The notes beneath the pieces were generated by a model, which saw only the letters and a list, made by a program, of their open reading frames with translations, was not told where the DNA came from and ran no database searches. A stretch of 64,000 nt of DNA. It comes from CAYJAZ01 sp964371865. Lineage in GTDB: Bacteria; Desulfobacterota; Desulfovibrionia; Desulfovibrionales; Desulfovibrionaceae. Positions 1 through 10,243 of the stretch are shown one piece after another. The stretch is taken from assembly GCA_964371865.1 (NCBI GenBank), contig CAYJOR010000007.1, positions 10,922-74,921 on the forward strand. Direction: 5' to 3'. The translations under genes were made by a program, and so were the position numbers. Position 1 is the first letter of the stretch; every line of letters starts with the position of its first letter.

Positions 1-1934
1 ACTTTTGTTAACGGACTAGTATTTTGGAATAAAGGTTTTTTTTCTTCATGCCAAATTGGATTAGGGGTAAATTTAGCCTCATTTTTTGTAAGAGGTGTAC
101 TATTAATAGTAATTAATTCTGAACTTCGATTACAGCTTAAGGAGGGTGTAGCATGAACCTGCATTTCTTTTTCACTAACGAGAATACCAAAAATTGTTTC
201 TAGAGAATGGGCAGTTGTACCGACAGAATTTGAAAGAGTATCAATAGGGAAATCTTCGTCATATAAAATCATTTCTTTAAATGGTACTAGAATTTCACTT
301 TTTACAAAGAACATAGTTCCACAAACAAATTCTGCATTTTGATTATATTTTATTTTCATGCGATTACAAAGCTTTTTTGTTTTTTCTAACTGTGATTCAT
401 GTTCATATGAACGTAATAAATCACTTGCACCAATCATCGCAACGCTAGAATTTTTTAGTGTTTCTAAAGCATGAATATAGGTATTTACACTGCCAATTAG
501 AGGTTCAACAAGCTCATTTCTCCATTGATAATCAATGAAAGTAACATAGTTGTTTTTCCATTCAGATGTACGTTTACTTTTTGTGTGGAGCTTAAGAATA
601 TATTTGTAATCATCTAAATTTATTTGATTAATCACCTTCCAGAAAGGATAGACGTCATAACCTAGGTTTTTTACTCTTATAAAATTTGTATCTTGTTTAA
701 ATGCTAAAATTTTAGCTTTGCTTTCTTTATTTTCTTCAGTAATAGTTACAAAGAGGTCAAAAGAGGTAAAAATATTTTTAAGCTTCTCTATAAAATAATC
801 TACTTGCTCGTGATAGAAAAGATGTAAGTGAACTAAAATTTTTCTAGATTGATATTTTTCAAAGAGAGCAATAGCTTTATATAGTTGTTTATATTGCTCT
901 CTGACTATCTTTAAGTCATCACACCTAATAGCCGTGTTTAATGCTTCTTGGTAGTCATTATTTAAATATTTTTTTTCTAATTCAGCTTTACCGACTAAAC
1001 TATATTCTTTTCGCCTTTTTTCACCAAAACTTTTTGATTTAGCATGCCAAATATAAACGTCATCAGCAACAGCAAGTTCAAATCCAGCTTTTTTTGTTCT
1101 AATGCAATAATCTCCTTCTTCGCCGTAACCAAGAGGAAAGCTTTCTTCATCCATATAGCCTACAGCATTAATAACTTTACGATGAATCATAAAGCAAAAA
1201 CCATTAATTAAAGTAATTCGTGGATAAAGCCGTTCAGAAATAATAGATGTAAATTCTGCCATTTGAGATGCAGTTACACCTTTTGGACGTTTATTAACCG
1301 CAAAATAACCTGTGTTTTCAGCTTTTACTTTAGGTACACTCTGCCATCCTCCAGCATTACTTAGAGGACCTACAATACCAATTTTATCGTCAGACTCCAT
1401 GCAACGAACCATACCGGTCAACCAACCAGTACTTACAATAGTATCGGAGTTTTGAGTTACTACATATTCCGCAGTGGAAGCACATAAGCCTATGTTTACA
1501 GACTTAGTATAGCCTAAGTTTTCTAAATTTTCTATAAGTGTAAAGATAGATTTTTCTGAACAAAATTCTTGTAACCAATCGGTAGTTTCTTTATTAGAAG
1601 CATCATTGATAACAAATATATGCACTTGAAAGTTATCTGTAAACTTTTCTAAGGATTGTAAGCAGTCTTTGACATATTCAAGAGCATTATGCACAGGTAC
1701 TATAATATCTATTGATTCTTTTTTTAATGTATTTGCTGTAGAATTATATTTTTTTCTATGTTTAGCAATCATAATATTTTTATCAAGTATATATGTTAAT
1801 TCTGGAGTTGTTATTTTAGCTAAGTTAAAATACTCTATACTTTTTTCATACTCTCTATTTATAAGGGCGTCATTACCAGCTCGCAAAAAGTAATAGTTTA
1901 AATCTGCTTGTCTTGCTAAAAAATTTAAATCCAT
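1..1934 (-). CDS. GT2 glycosyltransferase with RgpF-like C-terminal domain (partial)
   Basis: The gene runs off the left edge, so its 3' end is missing; the ATG is at 1934. My translation shows a helical, TPR-like N-terminus of about 65 residues, then a family 2 glycosyltransferase domain starting IDIIVPVHNA with the N-x-D type motif (QNSDT) and a conserved LGYGEEGDYCIR stretch. The second half (HLHLFYHEQVDYF, YKYILKLHTKSK) matches the rhamnan-synthesis F family (RgpF). Such fusions build rhamnose-rich or related surface glycans at the cytoplasmic face of the inner membrane. It is the last visible gene of the minus-strand glycan cluster, 244 bp downstream of the coiled-coil protein gene. The domain assignment is from pattern recognition; the sugar donor and acceptor cannot be told. 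Confidence 0.85.
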   Translation of the reverse strand, partial: MDLNFLARQADLNYYFLRAGNDALINREYEKSIEYFNLAKITTPELTYILDKNIMIAKHRKKYNSTANTLKKESIDIIVPVHNALEYVKDCLQSLEKFTDNFQVHIFVINDASNKETTDWLQEFCSEKSIFTLIENLENLGYTKSVNIGLCASTAEYVVTQNSDTIVSTGWLTGMVRCMESDDKIGIVGPLSNAGGWQSVPKVKAENTGYFAVNKRPKGVTASQMAEFTSIISERLYPRITLINGFCFMIHRKVINAVGYMDEESFPLGYGEEGDYCIRTKKAGFELAVADDVYIWHAKSKSFGEKRRKEYSLVGKAELEKKYLNNDYQEALNTAIRCDDLKIVREQYKQLYKAIALFEKYQSRKILVHLHLFYHEQVDYFIEKLKNIFTSFDLFVTITEENKESKAKILAFKQDTNFIRVKNLGYDVYPFWKVINQINLDDYKYILKLHTKSKRTSEWKNNYVTFIDYQWRNELVEPLIGSVNTYIHALETLKNSSVAMIGASDLLRSYEHESQLEKTKKLCNRMKIKYNQNAEFVCGTMFFVKSEILVPFKEMILYDEDFPIDTLSNSVGTTAHSLETIFGILVSEKEMQVHATPSLSCNRSSELITINSTPLTKNEAKFTPNPIWHEEKKPLFQNTSPLTK

Positions 1935-2178
1935 GTCTTTATTCCTAATTTAAAATTCTATATTAGTAGGGTATTTTTAAAAGATATTTTTTTCTATAGT
2001 ACACATCTTTTTAAGTTCTTTTTTAGTAATATCGGGTGTTTTCTTATTATACAACTTCATCAAAAGTTACTTATTTATTACTAAAATTATACCATTTCTT
2101 AACTTAAAAATAAAAGTACGTAAAAAAATTATGATTTTATAAGGTTATTTTTTTTGTATGAGATACTCTAAGTAATTT

Positions 2179-2892
2179 TTAAAGAGTACTACTATGATAA
2201 GATTTTAAAAATTCAATTTTTATCTTTTCTTTAGCGTTTAATTGAATATTTGGGGGTAGAAGGTTAGCTAGTGTCCATGCGGTGGTATAATCACCTTTGT
2301 CACTTAATCGGAAAATCCACCATTTTAAACGATAAACTTGCGGATCAGTTTTGTAGGCAAGACTCGCAAAGTAGATGCATGAAGTAAGGTCTGTTGTTTG
2401 TAGGTGTTTAGCAAGGGCAGTGTAAGCATTTGCCTTAACAATAGAAGTCATTTTTACACTATGAAGTAAATTTTTTACTCCTTTTTTCCCCTCCTTCAAG
2501 TAGGCTTCTATAACCTTATTAAAATCCTTCCCCCCAAGAGCTTCAGGCGGTGTTGATCTCATAAAAAATAAGAAAATAAAGAAGAGTTTGATAGGGGCGG
2601 TAAGTAAGGATTTTTTTAACTTTAGAACAGCATTCCCTATTCTGTATTGAAATGTATTGTGAATTTCGTAGTGACGTAATGAAGAATAAGTTTTAAGCAT
2701 AGCGTAGTTAGGTGATTTTTTAGTATCTATATTTGGTAAAAGCTGTAATTTTGACAGTTTTTTTACCTTATAGTAGTATTTTTCTAGTTCAGCTTGAACT
2801 AGTTGAAGCTGCTCTGAAATCATCTCATTTTCTTCTCTTAGTTCACGAATTTGTTCTTCAAGAGTTTTTTCTGTTTGTTTGTTTTCAAGCAT
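2179..2892 (-). CDS. Coiled-coil protein with shared C-terminal module
   Basis: A 237-aa protein of unknown function. Residues 1-45 are a heptad-rich, Glu/Leu-rich coiled coil (LEEQIRELREENEMISEQL). A hydrophobic or amphipathic stretch (APIKLFFIFLFF) follows at about 100-115, then a module beginning PPEALGGKDF and ending LPPN. The same architecture recurs in the gene at 10209-10904, a full-length paralogue, and the C-terminal module also ends the sulfotransferase-like and glycosyltransferase proteins between them. The ATG at 2892 is preferred over an in-frame TTG at 2955, because the TTG lies inside an inverted-repeat element and the paralogue starts at the equivalent MLEN with the same AAAGG-11 nt spacing. 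A scaffold or anchor for polysaccharide enzymes is inference only. Confidence 0.75.
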   Translation of the reverse strand: MLENKQTEKTLEEQIRELREENEMISEQLQLVQAELEKYYYKVKKLSKLQLLPNIDTKKSPNYAMLKTYSSLRHYEIHNTFQYRIGNAVLKLKKSLLTAPIKLFFIFLFFMRSTPPEALGGKDFNKVIEAYLKEGKKGVKNLLHSVKMTSIVKANAYTALAKHLQTTDLTSCIYFASLAYKTDPQVYRLKWWIFRLSDKGDYTTAWTLANLLPPNIQLNAKEKIKIEFLKSYHSSTL

Positions 2893-2912
2893 AAGTTTTA
2901 AACCTTTCTTTT

Positions 2913-3064
2913 TAGGGTGTGTTTCTAAATTAATTCTTTTGCGTTTTTTTGTCAAAAAGATGATTTTTTATTCAGTTTATGTATGTTTTTATATACTGCA
3001 CTTCATAAAAAATCCCTTTTTGTTGAAAATTCCACAAAATTTCTTAATTTAGAAGCACACCCTA
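2913..3064. repeat. MITE-like inverted-repeat element, copy A
   Basis: A 152-bp intergenic element bounded by TA dinucleotides. Its ends are imperfect inverted repeats: TAGGGTGTGTTTCTAAATTA on the left and the complement of TAGGGTGTGCTTCTAAATTA on the right. The whole element is a near-identical inverted copy of the one at 12609-12761, including the interior. It has no coding capacity of its own. It separates the sulfotransferase-like gene from the coiled-coil gene, ending 21 bp before the latter's ATG. The flanking TA fits a TA-duplicating (IS630/Tc1-mariner-like) mobilising transposase, but none is in the window. Confidence 0.85.
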
Positions 3065-3134
3065 GTAAACTCTTTTTTAGTTGCTTATATACCGCATATT
3101 CTAGTATACGGTATATATTGTTATTTGTAAGATT

Positions 3135-5291
3135 TTATTGTGCCGGTTTTGTAACTTGTTTTTTTATTATTGAAATTTTACCTTTCTCAAACTCAGTTTG
3201 AACATCATCGAGTGGTAAAATATCTATAATAGCTTGAGCTGTAGAATTATTTCCACTATCACTATAGTAAAAAGCTAGCCATTTGAGATGATAAGAAGAT
3301 GGATTAGATTTATATGCCAATAACTGAAGTTCAATCGAAGTATTCAGATTTTGGCTGCTTACATGTTTTGCAACTGCTGCATAGGCGTTAGCAAGGACAA
3401 TTGGTGATATTCCTTTATTGCCATATTCAGAAAGCAAATTTCTTACAGCAGTCAATTTTTTATCTTCATATAGTTTAATTAAAGTATTAAAGTTTTTATC
3501 ACCTAACTCCTTTGGAGGAGTGTTCAACCATGATAATTTCTTTTGAAGAAGTATAAAGGGCAAAAGAAGTAAGCCTTTTACAGATTTACAATTTTTGATG
3601 ATAAGTGCACCTAGTTGATTCTCAAAGCTGTTTTTGATAAATATTTCTTTGAGCGATAGTTGTAGTTGCATATTTGCAATTGTATAATCAGTTATTTTTT
3701 TTATTTTCTTCTTATCCTTTTCTTCTTGCGTGATTTTTTTAATGGGAGGGTTTGCTTTAGATGGAGCATTATTACAGCGCTGAATAATATTTTTGCCCTC
3801 ATTCCAATAAGGATTTTTCACTAAAGATTTTTTTGCTGCCTCAATCGCTTTTTGTTTCTGATTTTTTTCTGCTAAAATGATTGCTAGTTGGCGTGCTGCC
3901 CACTCTTCTTTTGGATTACACTTAAGTTCTTTCATAGCTTCTTTTTCACATTGCTCAAGTATATCTTTAGAATTTTTAATTTTCATTTTTAATAAATCAT
4001 TACGCATTTCTAAGTTTTGTGGGGACAAGAGAACTGCTTCTTTAAGTAAAATAATTGCTTTAGTAAAGTTGTTTATTGAAGAATAAAGTAGCGCTTGAAT
4101 ATATAAACTTTCAGCTTTCCATGAGTTGTCTAATTGTAAAGTTATGAGATATTTTTCTAGTGAAGCATCAAACTCTTCCTTAGGAGCCCACAATCCTTTT
4201 CGTGCAAGTGCTTTTATGAGATTTAAACGAGCTCTAATAAGTTCAACAAAAGTATTTTGTGAGTCATACTCACTATACAGTATAAAAAGTTGTTGAGCTA
4301 TAACTTTAATTTCCTTTAAGTTTGCTCTGTTAGCTGAGTTGAATGCAAACTGTAGAACTATAGGGTGGGTTGTTGTGTATTGCATTAGATAATGAAAAAA
4401 GGTAGTAATTTCTTCCTTAGTTGATATGTAACTATTTACTCTTATAATATTTTCTTCTAAGTTTGAATTGTTTTTAGCTAGTAAGGTTTCATTGTTTAAT
4501 ACACAACTCCATAACTCAACGGCTTCATGCTCTCTATTCTTTTTTGTATGTATAGTAGTAGATGTGTTTGTTGTAGAGGAAGTAGTGCTTATTTCTATTG
4601 CTTCAGTAGGTTGACTTATAGATGTTTTTATTGGATATCTATTTAAGAATTCTTTTTTAGCTTTTTCATATAACTCCATGTCATCTTTTGAATACTCATA
4701 AAAATAATCTTTAGCCTGTTCACTTATTACAGTTTCCTTACTAGTTGAAACATTTCTACTTATTATTGGTAAGTCGGAAAAAGATGGAATCAGTTCACTT
4801 AAGGCGAAGATTGAGTCTGTAAAATATTCTTGTAAGCCAAAAAAAGCATATTTTTCAAAAAGATTGTCTTCGGCGAGATATTTATCTCCATGTCCTAATA
4901 AATCAATGAGAATATTTTTTCTATTATTTGTATATAGATGTTCTTCTAAAGTTTTTTTTCCTACTTCTCCTTGCGGTAGAAAATTTTTATTAAAAGTATA
5001 CAGTGATAGAAAGAGAGAAAAGGGGTGGCGTAGAAATGTAATATAAAAGTAGTTTTCTTTAGTTATATAAGATTCGATGCCGACCACATTATGTCCAACG
5101 TAGCAGTCTATATTTTTGTTTTTTGGGTAGTTCAAGATGCTATAGTTTTGTAAACTATAAATTGAAGGATAACACTTTTCCAACATTTTCCGCAATGTAG
5201 ATCCACCACATTTAGGTATATGGTTATAAATACAAATAGCTTCAGGGTTTGGTAAGAGGTGTTTGTTATAGTAAGTAATTTGTGTAGGCAT
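3135..5291 (-). CDS. Sulfotransferase-like/TPR protein with shared C-terminal module
   Basis: 718 aa. Residues 20-35 contain IYNHIPKCGGSTLRKM, the 5'-phosphosulfate-binding loop of the sulfotransferase family, and about 85-100 contain LRHPFSLFLSLY, the matching 3'-phosphate-binding motif with Arg and Ser. So residues 1-220 are a PAPS-type sulfotransferase domain. A Ser/Thr-rich linker follows (about 235-250), then helical repeats resembling TPRs (about 255-510, such as AESLYIQALLYSSINNFTKA). A charged linker leads to the C-terminal module seen in three neighbours (PPKELGDKNF to LPLDD, about 590-700). The ATG at 5291 has an AGGAAG ribosome site. It probably sulfates the surface glycan made here; the substrate is unknown. 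Some family members are not catalytic, so activity is inferred. Confidence 0.75.
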   Translation of the reverse strand: MPTQITYYNKHLLPNPEAICIYNHIPKCGGSTLRKMLEKCYPSIYSLQNYSILNYPKNKNIDCYVGHNVVGIESYITKENYFYITFLRHPFSLFLSLYTFNKNFLPQGEVGKKTLEEHLYTNNRKNILIDLLGHGDKYLAEDNLFEKYAFFGLQEYFTDSIFALSELIPSFSDLPIISRNVSTSKETVISEQAKDYFYEYSKDDMELYEKAKKEFLNRYPIKTSISQPTEAIEISTTSSTTNTSTTIHTKKNREHEAVELWSCVLNNETLLAKNNSNLEENIIRVNSYISTKEEITTFFHYLMQYTTTHPIVLQFAFNSANRANLKEIKVIAQQLFILYSEYDSQNTFVELIRARLNLIKALARKGLWAPKEEFDASLEKYLITLQLDNSWKAESLYIQALLYSSINNFTKAIILLKEAVLLSPQNLEMRNDLLKMKIKNSKDILEQCEKEAMKELKCNPKEEWAARQLAIILAEKNQKQKAIEAAKKSLVKNPYWNEGKNIIQRCNNAPSKANPPIKKITQEEKDKKKIKKITDYTIANMQLQLSLKEIFIKNSFENQLGALIIKNCKSVKGLLLLPFILLQKKLSWLNTPPKELGDKNFNTLIKLYEDKKLTAVRNLLSEYGNKGISPIVLANAYAAVAKHVSSQNLNTSIELQLLAYKSNPSSYHLKWLAFYYSDSGNNSTAQAIIDILPLDDVQTEFEKGKISIIKKQVTKPAQ

Positions 5292-5327
5292 GTTTTCTTC
5301 CTCGTAGATAAGTTGTATATATAGAGT

Positions 5328-8300
5328 TTACACTTCTAGTAGCAGATTGTCGTAAATATTTATATGTTTGAGTACAGATAGGTTTGGGGTGTGAAGGTTT
5401 TTAGTAGATTGCCAACATAGTAAAGATTGTTTATATGCTATATCTTCATCTTGTTCAAGAATCCAACGGATACCATTTGCAAAATCAACAGATTCAAATG
5501 GACTGGCAATATAACCTGTTTTCTTGTGTTGAATAATTTCTGGTATATTAGCAATAGGGAAAGCAACTACTGGTGTCCCACATAATAAAGCCTCTCCAAT
5601 AGTAAAAGAAGCATTATCTTCAGATGGTGGAAATAGATAAACATCACTTGCAGAATAGAGCAAAGATAATTGCTTTGTATTAGAAATATATCCCATATTA
5701 TGTGCTTTATAAGGTAAATTTATTTCGTTATTACCAAAAGTCACAATTTCTATATTTAGTCCCTCATCAAAAATTTGTGCCAAAGCAGTACGAAGTATAT
5801 TGGTGTTTTTACAATATAAGTGCTTGCTATTAATAGCTACAATTTTTTTATCTAAGGGTAAATTGAGTTTTGAGCGTGCAACATATTTATTTATAGGCTT
5901 AAACACATCTGTTGGATAAGTAAAGGGAATTACGTAAATTGGGTGCTTACCTAATAAAGAACTTTTTTTCACACAGTCAGCCATCCATTGTGATGGGACA
6001 ACTATCTGTAGATTAGTGAATTTTGAATATATTTCTTTTTTTTGTTTCCAGATTTCATGTGCTAAAGATGGAGTTTCAGAAAATAATGGGCAGTTAAGAC
6101 ATTCAGATTCATATTTCGTACATTCTTCTAAAAACTGACAGCCTCCTGTAAATGCACTTGTGTTGTATAGTGTCCAAACATTGGGTTTATTTGATATAGA
6201 GTTAAAGAAATTATAGTTATACATATCTTTAAACCAGTGTAAGTGTATAATATCTTTATCCATAAGCATATTATTCCAGAAAGAGTAACTAGGTATGGAT
6301 TTTGTTGAAAAAAGCGGGTCTTGTGATGTAGATATTTCACTTTCTGAAGTGCAATTTTTAACTTTATTTGTTGTATCAAGGGGGTATAGATGGATATTTA
6401 CACCACATTGTTGCAGTGCTTTAATAGGGTACATATATGCACCACTTTCTTCGCCAGCAGTAAGAGTAGTTACAGCAATAATATTATATGAAGGAGAACC
6501 TAAGATTGTTTGTATAGATTCAAGGTTACTATCTAGCACAGCATGAATGAAAGGAAGTAACTGTTTAGGAGTATCTGAAGGTATTTTATCTGCGCTTGTA
6601 AGTAAAAATAGGTTTCGTAGTGCTTTAACAACTTCAATATGTTCATGCTTATTAAGTACTTTAAATATACTACGATAGTAGTTGATTTCATATAAGTAAA
6701 GAGCCACCTTTTGAGCAAGGTTATTATAGTTGAAATCACGCAATATATTATATGCACGACGCCTAAATTCGATTGAATTTAAAACTTTCTTAAGTGTACA
6801 TACATTAGAAGATTCATCTTTTTCTTTAGAAGGGTTATATATAATGTAAGGCGTGAGAGTAATTTTGTTAGCTCTACATAAAGCTTCAATGGTAAAAGTA
6901 CAAGCTGACTCACTAGCAATATCTGAGGGGGATGATAGATTTTTTATAAATTCTACTTTATATAAATAGGAACAAGGTTCTTTTACGGAGTAAATAAGAT
7001 CGTTTCGTTCTTCTAGATTTGTAGTGATACTGTTTGAATCAGAAGAATAGTTATCATAAGTATTTTTTATACTTTTATCCGTGATATTAGAGTAGTTATA
7101 TCTGCCTTTAGTTATGTCACTACCATGTTTTTTTGCTTCTGAATAAATAAGCTGTAGTGTGTTTTGAGGGAGTGTATCACCAGAGTCAACAAAAAAAACA
7201 TATTCACCACAAGCTAACCTAATAGCTTCGTTTTGAGTGAATGTAATGCTTAGATTTTTTTCACTTGATAAAAGTCGTATGCGTGAATCAGTAAGTGTAT
7301 ATTTCTCTAAAGTAGACTTTAACTCATCTGAACAAGTACCAAGAATACAGATAATTTCAATATCTGTAAGAGGTTGAGAAAGTACACTGTCTAATGTTTC
7401 AGAAATACTTAGTTCTGTGCTGTATATAGATATGATAACTGTAACACAAGGTTTCATTGCAACATTTCTAAAAACTTCACAATTCGTTATCATTGTATCA
7501 ATGTCAGTATTCAGTTCATACTGAAGTGAGTCTTTAGCTAAAAAATAAAGTGCATCAGCAAAGTCTTTATGCTTTTTATATTTATCCAGTAATTTAATAA
7601 TACTTTTTTGAGTAAGAGAAGGTATTGTCGCTAATAAGTTAGCATCTTCAATTTCAAGAAAAGGAAAAATTTCTAGGAAGTTTTTGACGAGTTCGGATGC
7701 TCTGAGAGTTTTATTAGTTGTTGAAATACCAGAGGTTCTAAAATTTAGCAAAGGTTTTGAAAGTTGATATACTGTTAAATTCTTCTGAAACAGTTTTTGT
7801 GTTAATACAAAGTCTGAAATAATGCGATAATTTTCATTATATGGACCGCATGTATTATATATTTTAGAAGAAATAAGCATAGTTTCGTGGCGTAAAGTCA
7901 TATGCAAATATATAGACGTATTATAGGGTATATAGTTGAAAATGCGTGATTTATTATTATTTGGATAAACTCTCATTGCTAAAGAAGAAACGATATCATA
8001 CTTACTATACTCTATAGCAGAAACGAGACGTGAAACTGCATCACTAGTATACCAGTCATCAGAATTCAATATAAGAATATAGTCACCAGTTGCTAAGGAA
8101 AGGCCTTTATTCATTGCTGCATATAAACCATTGTCTGGTTCGCTGATATAGTAGTCTACTTTGCTTTCATTTTCTTTAATTATCTCAAGTGTGTTATCAG
8201 TTGAAGCTCCGTCTATAACTATATATTCTATATTATTATAGTCTTGATAGAAAACAGAAGCAAAAGTTTGTTCAATTGTTTCCTCAGAATTAAAACAAGC

Positions 8301-8546
8301 TGTTATGATAGTTATTAATGGAGTTCCTTTTACTGATTTTTTATACTTACTTTGTAGGCGTAATCCTCCCTCTGCTATTCGTGTATTTGTGTTGTTAGGA
8401 TATCTGAAAAATTTTCCAGTAACCGAGGCTGTAGAATCAATAACAGGCTGTTCCGTAGTTATTGTACGTAAAGTAGCAGGTAGAGTCGTATATTGAGAAT
8501 GTAAAGAATCTATGCTTAGGTTATACGTTTGAGTAGCTCTATTCAT
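5328..8546 (-). CDS. Triple-domain glycosyltransferase (GT2-GT2-GT4)
   Basis: 1072 aa, three transferase modules in one chain. The first GT2 domain (about 75-300) starts PLITIITACFNSEETIEQT and carries DGASTDNT and the metal-binding LNSDDW. The second GT2-like domain (about 367-620) starts CVTVIISIYSTELS and has FVDSGDTLP where a D-x-D is expected; its nucleotide-binding part looks degenerate (GTCSDEL), so it may be weak or inactive. The C-terminal third is a GT4/GT-B domain (about 690-1060) with HLHWF in the N-lobe and the typical donor-site run PPSEDNASFTIGEALLCGTP. It probably adds two or three consecutive sugars to the capsule or surface glycan. The ATG at 8546 is 77 bp beyond the upstream gene, consistent with one transcript. 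Confidence 0.85.
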   Translation of the reverse strand: MNRATQTYNLSIDSLHSQYTTLPATLRTITTEQPVIDSTASVTGKFFRYPNNTNTRIAEGGLRLQSKYKKSVKGTPLITIITACFNSEETIEQTFASVFYQDYNNIEYIVIDGASTDNTLEIIKENESKVDYYISEPDNGLYAAMNKGLSLATGDYILILNSDDWYTSDAVSRLVSAIEYSKYDIVSSLAMRVYPNNNKSRIFNYIPYNTSIYLHMTLRHETMLISSKIYNTCGPYNENYRIISDFVLTQKLFQKNLTVYQLSKPLLNFRTSGISTTNKTLRASELVKNFLEIFPFLEIEDANLLATIPSLTQKSIIKLLDKYKKHKDFADALYFLAKDSLQYELNTDIDTMITNCEVFRNVAMKPCVTVIISIYSTELSISETLDSVLSQPLTDIEIICILGTCSDELKSTLEKYTLTDSRIRLLSSEKNLSITFTQNEAIRLACGEYVFFVDSGDTLPQNTLQLIYSEAKKHGSDITKGRYNYSNITDKSIKNTYDNYSSDSNSITTNLEERNDLIYSVKEPCSYLYKVEFIKNLSSPSDIASESACTFTIEALCRANKITLTPYIIYNPSKEKDESSNVCTLKKVLNSIEFRRRAYNILRDFNYNNLAQKVALYLYEINYYRSIFKVLNKHEHIEVVKALRNLFLLTSADKIPSDTPKQLLPFIHAVLDSNLESIQTILGSPSYNIIAVTTLTAGEESGAYMYPIKALQQCGVNIHLYPLDTTNKVKNCTSESEISTSQDPLFSTKSIPSYSFWNNMLMDKDIIHLHWFKDMYNYNFFNSISNKPNVWTLYNTSAFTGGCQFLEECTKYESECLNCPLFSETPSLAHEIWKQKKEIYSKFTNLQIVVPSQWMADCVKKSSLLGKHPIYVIPFTYPTDVFKPINKYVARSKLNLPLDKKIVAINSKHLYCKNTNILRTALAQIFDEGLNIEIVTFGNNEINLPYKAHNMGYISNTKQLSLLYSASDVYLFPPSEDNASFTIGEALLCGTPVVAFPIANIPEIIQHKKTGYIASPFESVDFANGIRWILEQDEDIAYKQSLLCWQSTKNLHTPNLSVLKHINIYDNLLLEV

Positions 8547-8623
8547 ATTTTTCTCGAAAGCTAGTTAGTCATAATTAAATTTTATGCACTATCTAATATT
8601 GTAAAAGGCAACTGGCGATTTTA

Positions 8624-10243
8624 CTATATTGATTTAAGTTTAATACGGTTTATGATGTTTTTTTCACTTTCACTTTTAGGAATGTTTTGAGGTAAAATAT
8701 TTAATGCTGCTTTTGCTGTCCATACATCATTTACTTTAAAAGCTTTCAACATAAGCCATTTTAATCTAAATGGTTTTGGTTCGGCTTCATAGGCAAGAAA
8801 GGCAAAGTATTTGCATTTGTAAGGATTATTTTTACTTTCTAGATGTCTAGCTAGTTTTGTAAGCATGCTAGCTCGCAAACTAGCTGAAATTTTTGTCTCT
8901 TCTAGGAAGCTATGTATACCTTCTTCGCCTTGGGTATTATATATTTCGATAAAGTCATCTAAGAATTTATTTTTTTCGTACTTTTTTATATCTGTTGCAT
9001 AGAATTTTTTCCATTGTAAGTAGAAGTTAGACGGTAAGGAGAGAAATGATTTAAAAGATGTAAAGCCATCTAATAGAACAACCCCAAATTGATAGTATGG
9101 AGAATTTTCTTTCTCAATACGTAAAAGTTCATTTTGGATTTTTATCACGCGGAATTCAGAATCGTGCTGAGTTATAACAGCTTCATTTTTATTATTCTTG
9201 CAGATATACACAGGTATGCTTTGTGTGCTGAGTAAAATATATTCATCCGTAAGTAGTTTCAAAAAACATGATGAAAAGGAAATGTTTTGGATTTCTAAAC
9301 TACTTAAAGAAATAAATTTTTTATTTGACTGTGGAAGCATATCAGGAAGAAAACTTTTAAAGCGCTTTAAAAGGTTCTTATTTTTTCCCTCTAAGCATTC
9401 TTTGTATTTTTCTGCTCCAATTGTATTGAAAAAAAATTGAGTATCTCTTATTAGTTCACATAAACTTGATATATGGTATTGTGTAAGAGATGTTGGATTC
9501 ATTGCAGATGCAGGATGCGGAGTTTGAAAACGCGTATAACCATGTTCTCCGCTAAAGTAAATTTTGTTTGCGTTATAGTATGCTTTCAGTAGAAAAAGAG
9601 CATCTTCCCATAAGTACTCGGGAAAAGTAACTGAAAATTTCTCTAAAAATTTTTTTCTATAAACTTTATCCCAAACAACATAAGAAGGTAGCTTTCCCGT
9701 ACAAAATTGTTGAAAAGTTTCAATTCCTGATTGTGTACTTTTAGGAACTTTTTTCCATGAAATATGTTCATTTGTAGTTGATTTTTCTTCTGAGTTAAAG
9801 TGAAAGATGTCAACATCAAACATGCTTTCTAATGAAGTTACTGCTTGTTGTAAGATTCCTTTTTCATAAATATCGTCACTGTCTATGAAAGCTATATACT
9901 TTCCTTTTGCCTTCGTGAGTGCAAAGTTTCTACTAAATCCTTGCCCTTTGTTTGTGCTATTGGTATAAACTTGTAAGTGTTTTTCTTTTTTAGCATAATC
10001 ATAACAAACTTGACTAGTTAAATCTGTAGAAGCGTCATCAACTAAAATGACTTCAAAATTAGTAATATTTTGCGAAAAAATAGAGTCAAGGCATCTTTTT
10101 ATAAGATTTTCTTGATTATAGACTGGAACAATTATACTTATAATAGGGGGCATTCTGTGTTCACTTGCAAGTTGGGTTAGAGGTATATATAATTTTACTT
10201 CAGATTTGCTAAGATTTGTAAGGGGCTTTACGTAATTTTTCAA
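8624..10243 (-). CDS. GT2 glycosyltransferase with shared C-terminal module
   Basis: 539 aa from a TTG at 10243 that overlaps the upstream gene by 35 bp; an in-frame ATG at 10150 (MPPIISII) is an alternative start, and neither has a strong ribosome site. The GT2 domain begins IISIIVPVYNQENLIKRC and has VDDAST, a GQGFSRN motif and AFIDSDD (metal-binding), so it should be active. A middle region of about 150 residues is unassigned. The last 120 residues are the module shared with three neighbouring proteins (KYFAFLAYEAEPKPFRLKWL to LPQN). Likely role: adding a sugar during assembly of the locus polysaccharide. Donor and acceptor are unknown. Confidence 0.82.
   Translation of the reverse strand: MKNYVKPLTNLSKSEVKLYIPLTQLASEHRMPPIISIIVPVYNQENLIKRCLDSIFSQNITNFEVILVDDASTDLTSQVCYDYAKKEKHLQVYTNSTNKGQGFSRNFALTKAKGKYIAFIDSDDIYEKGILQQAVTSLESMFDVDIFHFNSEEKSTTNEHISWKKVPKSTQSGIETFQQFCTGKLPSYVVWDKVYRKKFLEKFSVTFPEYLWEDALFLLKAYYNANKIYFSGEHGYTRFQTPHPASAMNPTSLTQYHISSLCELIRDTQFFFNTIGAEKYKECLEGKNKNLLKRFKSFLPDMLPQSNKKFISLSSLEIQNISFSSCFLKLLTDEYILLSTQSIPVYICKNNKNEAVITQHDSEFRVIKIQNELLRIEKENSPYYQFGVVLLDGFTSFKSFLSLPSNFYLQWKKFYATDIKKYEKNKFLDDFIEIYNTQGEEGIHSFLEETKISASLRASMLTKLARHLESKNNPYKCKYFAFLAYEAEPKPFRLKWLMLKAFKVNDVWTAKAALNILPQNIPKSESEKNIINRIKLKSI

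Noticed and set aside
1940..2060. A decayed MITE copy (TAGTAGGGTATTTTT)
   Set aside because: Similarity is limited to the GGGTAT core in an AT-rich gap, with no inner or partner-end match.
2983..3201. A 72-codon plus-strand ORF
   Set aside because: It lies mostly within MITE copy A and the antisense of the sulfotransferase-like gene's 3' end; composition is element sequence, with no ribosome site or known motif.
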